64,000 nucleotides of DNA from Proteobacteria bacterium 005FR1 (lineage in GTDB: Bacteria > Pseudomonadota > Gammaproteobacteria > Pseudomonadales > Cellvibrionaceae): the NCBI GenBank assembly GCA_026192395.1, contig WACF01000001.1:3559719-3623718 (forward strand), in the 5' to 3' direction. The notes under the pieces were generated by a model. It ran no database searches, was not told the DNA's origin, and worked only from the letters and a program-made list of their open reading frames with translations. Shown here piece after piece: positions 44,262 through 54,074 of the stretch (the first letter of the stretch is position 1; every line of letters begins with the position of its first letter). The position numbers and the translations under genes are program-made.

Positions 44262-46610
44262 ATGACCAAGCGCTCTAATCTCAAACGCCGAAAATCCACC
44301 GCCAAGTCCCGCCAGAACCGCAAACGGGGCGGCGTGCTATCGGCCATGCGCCGCTGGTGGAAGTGGGCGCTGATCCCGCTGGCCATCGCGGTGCTCGGGG
44401 TCGTCTATCTGGATTACGTGGTTCGCAGCAAATTCGAGGGAAAGAAGTGGGCCTTGCCGGCTCGGGTCTACGCGCGCCCGCTCGAGCTCTACGCTGGATT
44501 GCCGCTGCAGCGTGAGGCCTTTCTCGAGGAGCTGCGCGGGCTCGGCTACCAGTTCTCCAGCAGCGCCGGCCGTCCCGGGCAGGTGGCGATCGAGGGCGAC
44601 TGGGTGCGGGTCCACAGCCGCGGGTTTGGCTTCTGGGACAAGCAGGAGCCGGCACTGACCTTCGCTGCGCGCTTTTCCGCGGCGGGCATCGTGGCGGATC
44701 TCCAGGATGGCCGGGGCCGGGATCTGCCCCTGGTGCGAATGGAGCCACAGGAAATTGGCGGCATCTACCCGGCCCACATGGAAGACCGGCTGCTGGTTCG
44801 ACTGGAAGACATTCCGCCGCTGCTGGGCGAAGCGCTGATCGCTGTGGAGGATCGGGATTTTCTTCGTCATCACGGGATTTCCTTGCGCTCAATCGCTCGC
44901 GCCACTCTGGCCAATATCAGGGCCGGAGGCGTCGTGCAGGGGGGCAGCACCCTTACTCAGCAACTGGTAAAGAATTTCTATCTGAACCAGCAGCGGAGCC
45001 TGGTCCGCAAGGCGCTTGAAGCGCTGATGGCGCTGTCCCTGGATGCCCGCTACAGCAAGGCGGAGATCCTCGAAACCTACCTCAATGAAGTCTACCTCGG
45101 GCAGAGTGGCTCGCGCGGCATCCACGGCTTCGCTCTGGGCGCCCAGCACTACTTCCGGCAGCCCTTGAATGAACTGGAAGTCCATCAGATTGCACTGCTC
45201 GTGGGGCTGGTGAAGGGCGCGTCCTATTACAACCCGTGGCGACATCCGGAGCGAGCCACCGCCCGTCGTAATCTCGTCCTGGAGGTGATGGCGGACTCGG
45301 GCCTGATCACCACCCGGGACAAGGACCTTGCCAGCCAACAGCCTCTGGACCTGGTGAAAAGCAACAGCGACAGCATCTACAGCTATCCGTCCTTCATCGA
45401 ACTGGTGAAGCGACAATTGCAACGGGACTACCGCCCGGAGGATCTGCGCAGCGAGGGCTTGCGGGTTTTCACCACATTGTCGCCAACGGTGCAGAAGGCT
45501 GCCGAAAGCAGTCTCGCCAACCGCCTGCGGCAGCTGGAGCAGAAATACGGAATGACCTCGGATACCCTGCAGGGCGCGGTGGTCGTGGAAGCCGTCGGAA
45601 ATGGCGAGGTGCTGGCGGTGGTGGGCGACCGAAACGGCAAGTACAACGGCTTCAATCGTGCGCTGGATGCTCATCGTGCGATCGGCTCACTGGTGAAGCC
45701 GGCGGTCTATCTGACGGCGCTGAGCAAACCTGAACAGTACAGCCTGATCACGCCGCTTGATGATTCCGCCATCACGGTGGAATCGGCAGGCGGACAAAGC
45801 TGGCAGCCGCGCAATTTTTCGCGTGAGGCCCACGGACAGGTACCTCTCTATCAGGCGCTCTCAAAATCCTACAACCAGGCGACTGCCCGACTGGGGACCG
45901 AGCTGGGAGTAGAGGACGTGCTTGCAACGCTGCGTCGTCTCGGCCTCGAGGATGATGTCCCGGCCTTACCATCGGTACTGTTGGGCGCTGTGGATTTGTC
46001 GCCGCTGCAGGTAAGTAAGCTTTATCAGACCATCGCCTCCGAGGGTATCTTTACCGAACAACGGGCCATTCTCTCCGTGCTGGATTCGCGCGGCCAGGCA
46101 CTCAAGCGCTACCCACTCGTTTCCGAGACCCGCTTCGAAGCGGATGTAATGCATTTACTGCAGTATGCGTTGCAGGCGACCATGCGCGAAGGTACCGGAC
46201 GCAGCGCTTACCAGATTCTCGACGAGCAGTGGCAGGTGGCTGGAAAAACCGGAACCACCAACGAGCAGCGCGATAGCTGGTTCGCGGGCTACAGCGGCGA
46301 TCACCTGGGTGTGGTCTGGATCGGCCGCGATGACAATGGACCGACACCGCTAACGGGTGCCACGGGCGCACTGACGGTCTGGTCTGATCTATTTGCTCAG
46401 CTGTCTTCCCGTCCACTGTTGCCGGTAAAGCCGACCAACGTGGAATATCTATGGGTCGACCCTCACAACGCGACGCTTGGCGGGGCCAACTGCGTGGGCA
46501 GTGAGTTGATTCCCTTCGTGAAGGGAAGCGAGCCGCGCATCAAGGGTCACTGTGAATACCGCCAAAACCCGGTAGTGCATTGGCTGAAAGGTCTATGGAG
46601 TCCCAGATGA
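44262..46610 (+). CDS. mrcB: Penicillin-binding protein 1B (bifunctional class A PBP)
   Basis: 782 residues. A basic cytoplasmic tail, one membrane helix (residues ~35-55: WALIPLAIAVLGVVYLDYVV), a UB2H-like domain (~70-150), a GT51 glycosyltransferase with EDRDFLRHHGISLRS (Glu ~195) and GGSTLTQQLVKNF, and a transpeptidase with SLVK (~475), SYN and KTGTT (~661). It polymerises and cross-links peptidoglycan. The ATG at 44262 (MTKRSNLKRR) is the likely start; a TTG at 44217 is less convincing. The stop overlaps the start of the lipoprotein gene. Confidence 0.96.
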   Translation: MTKRSNLKRRKSTAKSRQNRKRGGVLSAMRRWWKWALIPLAIAVLGVVYLDYVVRSKFEGKKWALPARVYARPLELYAGLPLQREAFLEELRGLGYQFSSSAGRPGQVAIEGDWVRVHSRGFGFWDKQEPALTFAARFSAAGIVADLQDGRGRDLPLVRMEPQEIGGIYPAHMEDRLLVRLEDIPPLLGEALIAVEDRDFLRHHGISLRSIARATLANIRAGGVVQGGSTLTQQLVKNFYLNQQRSLVRKALEALMALSLDARYSKAEILETYLNEVYLGQSGSRGIHGFALGAQHYFRQPLNELEVHQIALLVGLVKGASYYNPWRHPERATARRNLVLEVMADSGLITTRDKDLASQQPLDLVKSNSDSIYSYPSFIELVKRQLQRDYRPEDLRSEGLRVFTTLSPTVQKAAESSLANRLRQLEQKYGMTSDTLQGAVVVEAVGNGEVLAVVGDRNGKYNGFNRALDAHRAIGSLVKPAVYLTALSKPEQYSLITPLDDSAITVESAGGQSWQPRNFSREAHGQVPLYQALSKSYNQATARLGTELGVEDVLATLRRLGLEDDVPALPSVLLGAVDLSPLQVSKLYQTIASEGIFTEQRAILSVLDSRGQALKRYPLVSETRFEADVMHLLQYALQATMREGTGRSAYQILDEQWQVAGKTGTTNEQRDSWFAGYSGDHLGVVWIGRDDNGPTPLTGATGALTVWSDLFAQLSSRPLLPVKPTNVEYLWVDPHNATLGGANCVGSELIPFVKGSEPRIKGHCEYRQNPVVHWLKGLWSPR

Positions 46611-47062
46611 AGAAGTTAAACAGAAATCCAGGGACCGTATTTATGCGCGGCGCAGCCCTCGGCCTGATTTCATCCGCACTCGTACTCGCTGGCTGTGCGA
46701 CCTATACCCCGGCACCGGCACCGGCACCGGCACCAGAGTCGGAGACCGGGTCGGCGTCCCGGCCTGCGCCGGCGATACCGAAGCAGGAGCCGGAACGGGC
46801 AGTGGATCGCCTGCTGGAGGAATCGCGCAGCCAACTTGCCGCTCGCGACTGGCAGGCGGCAATCGCCAGCGCAGAGCGCGGCTTGCGCATCAACCGCCGC
46901 GAAGCCGAGTTGTATCTGCTGATCGCAGAAGCTTACCGCGGCCTTGGCAATGGTGACCGTTCGGTTCAGTTTGCCCGTCAGGGTTTGCGTCATGCAGCCG
47001 AGGGCAGCCGCACCGCCAAAGCCCTCCACAACCTAGTCGCCGCCGGTGAAGTGCTGCGCTGA
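46607..47062 (+). CDS. TPR lipoprotein, LpoP-like PBP1b activator candidate
   Basis: 151 residues. The lipobox is LVLAGC (Cys25), followed by a Pro/Ala repeat (PAPAPAPAP) and a Glu-rich linker, then one or two TPR-like helical hairpins (QLAARDWQAAIASAERGLRI, AEAYRGLGNGDRSVQFARQG). The ATG at 46607 overlaps the mrcB stop (ATGA) and has GGAG six bases upstream within mrcB, so translation is coupled. In Pseudomonas, a TPR lipoprotein next to the PBP1b gene, LpoP, activates that enzyme; the position and architecture here fit. It is shorter than I recall LpoP being, so the assignment is by context. Confidence 0.6.
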   Translation: MKKLNRNPGTVFMRGAALGLISSALVLAGCATYTPAPAPAPAPESETGSASRPAPAIPKQEPERAVDRLLEESRSQLAARDWQAAIASAERGLRINRREAELYLLIAEAYRGLGNGDRSVQFARQGLRHAAEGSRTAKALHNLVAAGEVLR

Positions 47063-47351
47063 TAGCGGGTGCGACTCCTCTCAGCCTTGCCATACATTTC
47101 TTTGCGTTGTAGATTCAGGCGAATCTATTCCGTTTACTACTATGCTGTTAGTATCGCGAGCAGGTCCTTGTTTCGCGGGTGAACGGTAGCCTCGGTATTT
47201 TCCTCGCCGCGGATCTGGGCAGTACCTGCAGTACGATTTGCTGATGCAAACCGAGCGGGCAGGTTTCAATCAAGTTTTCGCTTTTTGGCTACACTCAAAA
47301 TAGAGCCCTTGCACATGTGCGGGCGAAGCTGACTGGCAAGTACGGATAAAC

Positions 47352-49736
47352 ATGAGTGAATTCACCAACGATGTGAGCGATACCCGCGGAACAAATGTCG
47401 GCCACTACCCCGAGGCCACGATCGTCTCCCACCTGAAAGGCTGTCAGAAGATTACCCTTGAACACAGCCGAACACTCTTTGATAGTTTCGCAAGCGCCCT
47501 CGACGAAAAGCTGCTGGAGTTCGTCGACAAAGCCAAGTCCAACGAAGAAGCGCGGCAGCTGCTGGAGATCAGCCGGCTGTTGCGCCGTAACCGCGACGGT
47601 CTGAGGCAGCGTTTCGCCGGTTGTCTTGGAGAGGGCTTCGTCAAATTCAAGCAAGGGCGACTCAATACCCAGACTGGCGAAGAAAAATACCGCAGCGACA
47701 TGCTGTCGTTAGTGGACAACGAAGATCTGGAAGAAACCATTGCGCTGTCTTCTATCGCCAACCGCACTGGAGAAGCCTTCGGTGAAGAACTCTGGTCCCT
47801 CAATCAGCGCCTGGCGGTTCTCAATCAGGGAGTGAAGGTTCGCGACAGCAACAATCCCGTCAGCCCCCTGCAGTTTTGCGAGGCCTTGCGTAAGACGCTG
47901 ATCAACCCCGCACTGAGTACCAAATCCAAGATCATCGCCTACAAGGTATTCGACGTGGAACTCTCGGGCTCGCTCGGGCGAGTTCTCGAGGACGTGAATG
48001 CCTATCTCGCCCAGCAGGGAATCCTGAGCAATCTGCGCTATTCCGTCGGCGGGGCCATGCCGTTCGGGTCTTCGCCAGCTGAAAGCACGTCGGCGGAAAT
48101 GGGGCAGGGCGAGCAGGCTGTCGAACAACAAGCGCCTGCCGGCGATCCGAAACCCTTGTTCGATAGGGATCAGAGTGGACCGGCACACGACCAATACCAG
48201 CAGGGAATGATTCAGGCGATTCGGACCTTGCAACATTTTCTTTCCGACGCCGGCGCGCCTGTGCCGGCTGCGCGTCCAACGTGGGCCTCGCAGCCACAGC
48301 CGCCGAGCTATTCTGCGCCTGCCCCGGGAAGTGCGGCGGCGCCTGGTCCCGCGCCGGGACTTTCGGCTCCGGTCTACTCTAATCAGCAATTGGTCAGTGC
48401 GCTGCAAACTTTGCAGATGCAGGCTTTTTCCGTCAGCGGCAGTGCGGCCAACGTGCCGGTTACAGCCGGTCCCGGTAGCCTCGCACCTCAGAACATTGCT
48501 CTGGCGGGCCAGCAGCTGGTAGCGCAGCTCAAGGAGGAGAGCGAAGATGGGCGTGTCGACCCCGACGACATGCAAACCATCGATCTGGTGGGCATGCTGT
48601 TCGAATACATGCTCTCGGATGAACAACTTCCCGACTCGGTCAAGGCATTACTCAGCTACCTGCATACGCCTTTCCTCAAAATCGCTTTTATCGACGCTAC
48701 CTTCTTCGAGAAGGCCGAACATCCCGCCCGTCTGCTGCTGAACAATCTTGCGGAAGCCGGTACTCGCTGGGTCAGTAATGACGGCACAGCTCAGTACGAG
48801 ATGTACGACAAGATCAAGGAAACAGTCTCGCGGGTGTTGGAGGAATTCGAAAACGACGTGCGGATTTTTGCGGAGTTGTTGCTTGATTTCAGCTCCTACG
48901 TGAAGAAGATCGCCCGACGCCAGGATCTGATGGAAAAGCGGGCAATGGAAAAAGCCCAGGGCGAAGAGAAACTGCGGGAAGTGAAGATTCGCGTCAATCA
49001 GGAAGTTCGCTCGCGCACCGACGGCAAGGATCTGCCGTCCGCGGTTCTGCTGCTTTTGTTACAGCCCTGGTCCGATTATCTGGCCTTCCTCCTGTTGCGC
49101 TATGGCGAGAAGTCGGAGTCCTGGAAGAATGCCTTGCGAGCAGTCGACGACATCATCTCCAGTATCAACACCGCGATTGAGGTCAAGGACAAGAGTCAGC
49201 ACCTGGAAATGCTCGATGAGCTGCTGGAAGTCATCGAAACCGGCTTTGAGACCATCGGGTATGACCAGGGCAAAGCGAAAAAACTGATCGAGGCCTTGGT
49301 TTCGCTGCAGAAAATGGTTCTGCAAAGCAAAAAGCCCGCACCGGCGCCGGCGCCAGTGCGCACCAAGCTCGAAACCGAAGCGGCGGAAAAAGCCGGCCGT
49401 GACGAGGAGCTGAATCAGAAAATCACGCCCGAAGAACAGAAGATGGTGGAAAACCTGAAAATGATTGAATTCGGCACATGGTTCGAATTCGAGGGCGGCA
49501 AGCGGCTCAAGGTAGCCTGGTACAATTCCAAAACCATGCAGTACATGCTGGTGGATCAAATGGGCAAGAAGGTGGCGATGAGGTCAGGCCTGGAGTTGGC
49601 CCGGGGGATGTTGTCCGGAAAAGCCAAAGTCATTGCCGGCAGTTCCAAGCCTTTCTTTGAGCGTGCGCTCGAAAACATTCTGCAGAATCTCAACGCAAGA
49701 GCGGAGGCAATTCAACCGGAGACACATAATGGCTAA
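47352..49736 (+). CDS. DUF1631 family protein
   Basis: 794 residues, mainly alpha-helical and soluble, with a Pro/Ala-rich linker at about 300-360. The N-terminal part (FTNDVSDTRGTNVGHYPEAT to ~250) and a long helical region (LVGMLFEYMLSDEQLPDSVK onward) match the DUF1631 family, sometimes mislabelled thymidine phosphorylase. The last ~90 residues (GTWFEFEGGKRLKVAWYNSK, KKVAMRSGLELARGMLSG) look like a small beta-barrel resembling a PilZ domain. It overlaps the PilZ gene by 8 nt. A link to c-di-GMP signalling is suspected; function is unknown. Confidence 0.8.
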   Translation: MSEFTNDVSDTRGTNVGHYPEATIVSHLKGCQKITLEHSRTLFDSFASALDEKLLEFVDKAKSNEEARQLLEISRLLRRNRDGLRQRFAGCLGEGFVKFKQGRLNTQTGEEKYRSDMLSLVDNEDLEETIALSSIANRTGEAFGEELWSLNQRLAVLNQGVKVRDSNNPVSPLQFCEALRKTLINPALSTKSKIIAYKVFDVELSGSLGRVLEDVNAYLAQQGILSNLRYSVGGAMPFGSSPAESTSAEMGQGEQAVEQQAPAGDPKPLFDRDQSGPAHDQYQQGMIQAIRTLQHFLSDAGAPVPAARPTWASQPQPPSYSAPAPGSAAAPGPAPGLSAPVYSNQQLVSALQTLQMQAFSVSGSAANVPVTAGPGSLAPQNIALAGQQLVAQLKEESEDGRVDPDDMQTIDLVGMLFEYMLSDEQLPDSVKALLSYLHTPFLKIAFIDATFFEKAEHPARLLLNNLAEAGTRWVSNDGTAQYEMYDKIKETVSRVLEEFENDVRIFAELLLDFSSYVKKIARRQDLMEKRAMEKAQGEEKLREVKIRVNQEVRSRTDGKDLPSAVLLLLLQPWSDYLAFLLLRYGEKSESWKNALRAVDDIISSINTAIEVKDKSQHLEMLDELLEVIETGFETIGYDQGKAKKLIEALVSLQKMVLQSKKPAPAPAPVRTKLETEAAEKAGRDEELNQKITPEEQKMVENLKMIEFGTWFEFEGGKRLKVAWYNSKTMQYMLVDQMGKKVAMRSGLELARGMLSGKAKVIAGSSKPFFERALENILQNLNARAEAIQPETHNG

Positions 49737-50088
49737 TGTCGAACAAGCCGAGCAGCGCAAGTTACTGCGGCATGTGCTCAGCGGTCCGGTCAACATCTAC
49801 GATCGCGTGAGCAAATCGTTTCTGGGACGTTTGGTCAATGTGCACACGGAAGGGCTGATGATAATGGGCAACCACCCATTTACCGCAGACAGCATTTATC
49901 AGTTGGATATGCAGTTGCCGCAGGCAATCGAAGGTTGTGAAATGATTTCGATCGGGGTGGATTGTCTCTGGTCGCGCAGTGAAGATACTCACGTCCATTG
50001 GGCCGGCTGTAAGATCATCGACGCCAGCGAAGATGCGCGGCGCCAGATCCAGGCCCTGATTGAACTGTTCGGAGAGCAGGCTGAGTAA
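49729..50088 (+). CDS. PilZ domain protein with degenerate c-di-GMP motif
   Basis: 119 residues, one PilZ domain. The N-terminal RxxxR motif appears as RKLLR, but the second motif, usually (D/N)xSxxG, reads NVHTEG, with His in place of Ser. Many such variants no longer bind c-di-GMP tightly. The ATG at 49729 lies inside the 3' end of the DUF1631 gene (8-nt overlap), giving translational coupling and suggesting the two proteins work together. Confidence 0.85.
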   Translation: MANVEQAEQRKLLRHVLSGPVNIYDRVSKSFLGRLVNVHTEGLMIMGNHPFTADSIYQLDMQLPQAIEGCEMISIGVDCLWSRSEDTHVHWAGCKIIDASEDARRQIQALIELFGEQAE

Positions 50089-50134
50089 TCGGGAAACGGT
50101 TAGGATCTCCGGCGCAGGATTGCGCCGGATCAGA

Positions 50135-50866
50135 TCAGTGAATGATTTCCGGGATCAGTGTCGGCACAAAACTGGCGATGCGATCGGACACTACTTTAGA
50201 GTTCTCTCTGGCGGAGCTTGCATCCACTTCGCCGATTTCCACGTGTGGGATGTCCCGTCGTAATTGCTCCACTGTGTTCTCACCCATTCCCGTGCCGCGA
50301 CTGCCATACATATAAAGCGTCGGCACCGAGACGGAACGCGCTGCCTCGGCCAGGCGCGCCGGTTCGGCAAGAATCTCTCTCTCCAGTTGCCCTGAAGCGA
50401 GCTGCGGATCGACGAAGGAAAAAGCGTTCAGCTTCTTCGTGATGGTGTTCATGAACGATTGACTGTCGTGCTCCACCGCTGGAGGCGTCGCATAGCTGGG
50501 CGCGTCCAGCAGCACGAGACCATCGATCAACAAGGGATACTGTTTCGCAAGCAACAAAGCCAGCAAGCCGCCGACTGAACTGCCTACGATCACCAGCGGG
50601 CGGCCCTTCAGACGATTGATAATCTGATAGCCATCCTTGATGAAGTCGTCAACGCGATAAGCTTTTGACCGGCCGCTGTCGCCGTGCCCGCGCAGGTCCG
50701 GTGCCGCCAGTTGCCAATGCTTGGGTCGTAGTTGGGAAAAGAGCGGTGTCCATACCGTACGGGATTCGCCGCTGGCGTGGAGGAAAAGCAGGGTTGGTCC
50801 TTTGCGCGGCCCCTGGGTATCCAGCACCAGAGTCACATCGTCCCGTTCAATTTCAAGTTGACGCAT
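50135..50866 (-). CDS. Alpha/beta hydrolase
   Basis: 243 residues, an alpha/beta-hydrolase fold. The oxyanion region is LLFLHASGESRTVW and the nucleophile elbow GSSVGG; a later Asp and His are present but their roles are uncertain. The substrate is unknown. The ATG at 50866 was kept. It converges on the PilZ gene and follows hemL on the same strand after a terminator-like hairpin. Confidence 0.88.
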   Translation of the reverse strand: MRQLEIERDDVTLVLDTQGPRKGPTLLFLHASGESRTVWTPLFSQLRPKHWQLAAPDLRGHGDSGRSKAYRVDDFIKDGYQIINRLKGRPLVIVGSSVGGLLALLLAKQYPLLIDGLVLLDAPSYATPPAVEHDSQSFMNTITKKLNAFSFVDPQLASGQLEREILAEPARLAEAARSVSVPTLYMYGSRGTGMGENTVEQLRRDIPHVEIGEVDASSARENSKVVSDRIASFVPTLIPEIIH

Positions 50867-50978
50867 GTTGAAACAAACTCATCTTTTTTTTGATTGACTG
50901 AGACGAGTGTAGAAGCCGCCTTGGAGTTTGTCTTGCCGGAATGCAAATTGTTGGCGCGTATTGCCGAAAATGCTGCGG

Positions 50979-50998
50979 AAAAACGCGCTATTTGCGCG
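50979..50998 (-). terminator. Terminator-like hairpin downstream of hemL
   Basis: CGCGC (50984-50988) and GCGCG (50994-50998) form a short stem with a 5-nt loop; on the minus strand it is followed by TTTTT (50983-50979). It lies ~60 bp beyond the hemL stop. Confidence 0.5.
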
Positions 50999-51059
50999 AA
51001 AAAGCCCGCAAGGGAAGCGTGAAGCGACCGGCAGGCCGGCCGCCCGGTTTTATTTTAGG

Positions 51060-52340
51060 TCAAAGTGCCTTGAAGGCTTTCCGTGCTGCGTCGATGGTCG
51101 CGGCGATGTCCTTTTCGGTATGCGCCGCTGACATGAAGCCTGCTTCATAGGCAGCTGGAGCCAGGTATACGCCCTGATCCAACAGCAGGTGGAAGAACTT
51201 GTTGAAGCGCGCCGTATTGCCCTCCATCACCTGTCGGTAGTTGGTTACCGGTTTCTCTTCGGTGAAGAAGCCGCCGAACATCGTGCCGACGGTATTGGTA
51301 GTGAAGGGGATGCCCGCTTCGTTCGCGGCGACTTCCAGTCCCTCAGTCAACTGCTGAGTGCGTGCCACCACGGGCTCGTAAAAACCCGGCCTTGAAATCA
51401 GCTCGAGGGTTTTCAAGCCGGCGGCCATGGCGATAGGGTTGCCCGAAAGCGTGCCCGCCTGATAAACCGGACCGAGCGGTGCGATCTGCTCCATGATGTC
51501 GCGACGACCGCCGAAGGCGCCCACCGGCATGCCGCCGCCGATCACCTTGCCCAATGTGGTCAGGTCCGGAGTGATTTCGTAGTAGCCCTGGGCGCCGGTC
51601 AGACTAACGCGGAAGCCTGTCATAACCTCGTCGAAGATAAGCACGCTGCCGTACTGATCGCACTGCTCGCGCAGAGTCTCGAGGAAGCCGGGCACCGGCG
51701 GTATGCAGTTCATATTGCCAGCGACCGGCTCGACGATGATGCAGGCAATCTGGTCACCATAGGTGCGGAAGGCTTCCTTTACCTGTTCGCTATCGTTGAA
51801 GGTCAGCGTCAGTGTGTGTTCGGTCAGCGAGGCTGGCACGCCGGGCGAGCTGGGTACGCCGAGCGTCAGGGCGCCTGAACCGGCCTTGACCAGAAGGGAG
51901 TCGGAGTGACCGTGATAGCAGCCTTCAAATTTGATGATCTTGTCGCGCCCGGTGAATCCGCGCGCAAGCCGGATGGCGCTCATGGTGGCTTCGGTGCCGG
52001 AGTTGACGAAGCGCACCAGGTCGATGCTCGAATACATCTCGCACAGGCGCTTGGCCAGAACGGTTTCGATTTCCGTGGGGGCACCAAAACTCAGGCCGAG
52101 GTCGATCCGTTCCTTCACCGCCGTAAGTACTTCCGGGTGCGCGTGGCCCAGCAGCATCGGACCCCAGGACTGAACGTAATCGATGTATTCGCGACCGTCC
52201 GCGTCATAAACGTAGGCGCCTTTGGCAGATTCCACGAACAGCGGCGTGCCGCCCACTGCCTTGAATGCGCGGACCGGCGAGTTGACGCCGCCGGGAATGT
52301 ATTTGCGGGCCTGCTCGAAAAGATCGTCCGAATGGCTCAT
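51060..52340 (-). CDS. hemL: Glutamate-1-semialdehyde 2,1-aminomutase
   Basis: 426 residues. A PLP/PMP enzyme that makes 5-aminolevulinate for tetrapyrrole synthesis. The PLP Lys is in [19 protein letters not shown] (about residue 265), with [20 protein letters not shown] and [12 protein letters not shown] upstream. The ATG at 52340 overlaps the thiE stop by 4 nt, so translation is coupled to thiE. The thiD-thiE-hemL order is as in Pseudomonas. Confidence 0.97.
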   Translation of the reverse strand: MSHSDDLFEQARKYIPGGVNSPVRAFKAVGGTPLFVESAKGAYVYDADGREYIDYVQSWGPMLLGHAHPEVLTAVKERIDLGLSFGAPTEIETVLAKRLCEMYSSIDLVRFVNSGTEATMSAIRLARGFTGRDKIIKFEGCYHGHSDSLLVKAGSGALTLGVPSSPGVPASLTEHTLTLTFNDSEQVKEAFRTYGDQIACIIVEPVAGNMNCIPPVPGFLETLREQCDQYGSVLIFDEVMTGFRVSLTGAQGYYEITPDLTTLGKVIGGGMPVGAFGGRRDIMEQIAPLGPVYQAGTLSGNPIAMAAGLKTLELISRPGFYEPVVARTQQLTEGLEVAANEAGIPFTTNTVGTMFGGFFTEEKPVTNYRQVMEGNTARFNKFFHLLLDQGVYLAPAAYEAGFMSAAHTEKDIAATIDAARKAFKAL

Positions 52341-52990
52341 TGAGGCTCCTGTCTGGACTCGGTGCTGGTTTGAAAAAGAGAGGTGAACTGCGCCGCGCGG
52401 CGGCGAATCTCGTCGAGATCGTCGCCCCGAAACAGCTCATGGCTGACCGCGAGGCAATCGGCGCCGGCGGCGATCAGAGAGGCTGCATTATCCCTGTTGA
52501 TTCCGCCGATGGCCACCGTGGGAAGGTGCAGCTGTGCTTTGATCTCGGCAATGAGCGAAAGCTCTGCAGGGGGCGCCTGCGGCTTGGTTTGCGACGGAAA
52601 GAAGCGGCCGAAAGCGAGGTAGTCCGCGCCCAGATCACAGGCGCGCCTGGCGAGGCTGAGGGATGCGTGGCAGGTTGCGCCGACGATGGCTTTGTCGCCG
52701 AGGATCTCTCGAGCTCGATCGACGGCTTCATCGTCCTGCCCGAGGTGGACGCCGTGCGCATTCACGTCGAAAGCCAGTGAGACCGAGTCGTTGACGATGA
52801 GTGAGGCGCCGTGCCGCTCACATAATTCGCGCAGCTTTGCAGCCTCTATACGCTTGGCTTCCGCGGAAGCCATCTTGTTGCGGTACTGCACCAGGCGGCA
52901 ACCCCCTAGCAGCGCAGCTTCTGTCTTTTCCAGAAGCAAACCGCCGGGCATCAAGTCCTCGTTGGTGATTGCGTAGAGCCCTTCGATCAT
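52337..52990 (-). CDS. thiE: Thiamine-phosphate synthase
   Basis: 217 residues, a TIM barrel that joins HMP-PP and HET-P to thiamine phosphate. Recognised from [42 protein letters not shown] and [20 protein letters not shown]. The ATG at 52990 lies 77 bp after the thiD stop, with hemL overlapping downstream. No TPP riboswitch was seen nearby. Confidence 0.95.
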   Translation of the reverse strand: MIEGLYAITNEDLMPGGLLLEKTEAALLGGCRLVQYRNKMASAEAKRIEAAKLRELCERHGASLIVNDSVSLAFDVNAHGVHLGQDDEAVDRAREILGDKAIVGATCHASLSLARRACDLGADYLAFGRFFPSQTKPQAPPAELSLIAEIKAQLHLPTVAIGGINRDNAASLIAAGADCLAVSHELFRGDDLDEIRRRAAQFTSLFQTSTESRQEPQ

Positions 52991-53067
52991 CTGCCGCCCC
53001 GTCCGAAACCGCCCAGTTTACCGGATTGGCAACCCACTCCGAAACTGAGCGCTGGCGACTGGCGAGC

Positions 53068-53901
53068 TTAGGAGTACTGCCGCTTTTTCTCTTCCACTCT
53101 GCCGTTCTTGTCTGCCCAGTGCATTCGGTTTGGGATGTAGCTGCCCATTCCCAGCCGACGGCTGGCGGCGAGTGCGTGCCAGGTGAAGTTCTGGCCCTGT
53201 TCCACCGCTTCCTCCAGACGGATGCCATGGGCGATATAGGAGGCGATGCTGGCCGCCAGGGTCGCCCCACAGCCGTGGCTGATCATCCGGATTCGCGGCC
53301 ATCGATACTGCCGGATCAGACGGCTATTGCCGTAGAGACTGTTCTCGTAATGCTCCGGGGTGCGCACGGAACCGGTGATGAGCACGTAGCGACAGCCGCT
53401 CTCCAGGATCTCATGGGCGCATGCGTCCACAGTGTCGGCTTCCCGGGCCATGCCATGGGCCTCCACCAGATCCGGGGTAGCAATGGTGGCCAATGGGAGC
53501 AGCAGGGCTTCGGTGGCGGCGATGATCTCGGCGGCATCGAACAATTCGTTGTTGAATTCCGCGGTGACCGGATCGAGTACCACAGGGATGTTCGGGTAGT
53601 CGCGAAGAATGGTATGGATGGCTTCGATGTTTTGCACGCTGCCCATGACGCCCAACTTGATTGCGCGAACCGGCATGTCCTCCAGGATCGCGCGGGCCTG
53701 CTCGATCAGCAGTCCGGTTTCCGCCGGAGAGATATCCTTCACGGCCTGGGTGTCCTTGGCGGTCAGCGCTGTGATGATGGGGGTGCAATGACACCCGAGG
53801 CTGGCGGTGGTCTCGATGTCCGCCTGGATACCGGCACTGCCGGAGGGGTCATGGCTGGACAGACTCATCACCACGGGGGTGTCAAATTCAAATTCGGTCA
53901 T
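53068..53901 (-). CDS. thiD: Hydroxymethylpyrimidine/phosphomethylpyrimidine kinase
   Basis: 277 residues, ribokinase-like. It phosphorylates HMP and HMP-P for thiamine synthesis. Motifs are SSHDPSGSAGIQADIETTAS and, near the C-terminus, SHGCGATLAASIASYIAHGI with the anion hole and catalytic region (the usual Asp before the end is not obvious, as GTGDT is replaced by SHGCG). The ATG at 53901 has AGGAG upstream. First gene of thiD-thiE-hemL. The 173-bp upstream region shows no THI-element. Confidence 0.93.
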   Translation of the reverse strand: MTEFEFDTPVVMSLSSHDPSGSAGIQADIETTASLGCHCTPIITALTAKDTQAVKDISPAETGLLIEQARAILEDMPVRAIKLGVMGSVQNIEAIHTILRDYPNIPVVLDPVTAEFNNELFDAAEIIAATEALLLPLATIATPDLVEAHGMAREADTVDACAHEILESGCRYVLITGSVRTPEHYENSLYGNSRLIRQYRWPRIRMISHGCGATLAASIASYIAHGIRLEEAVEQGQNFTWHALAASRRLGMGSYIPNRMHWADKNGRVEEKKRQYS

Positions 53902-54074
53902 TGCTCGTTGCTCCTGGGACCAGGGACTGGCTGTCGGGACGTTATGTCGGAGATATAGTTGTTATTGGCGCCCGGACTGAGCCGGGCAATCGACATCGAG
54001 GAAGCAAATTCCGCGCCCGTTAACTGGCGTCAGCAGGCGAGCCCGAGTGTATCACAGGCTCGTCCACGAGCAAT

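Noticed and set aside
47110..47127. TAGATTC...GAATCTA hairpin after the TPR lipoprotein
   Set aside because: No T-run follows, so terminator function is not supported.
53902..54074. Possible TPP riboswitch upstream of thiD
   Set aside because: The conserved CTGAGA and the P4/P5 elements were not found.
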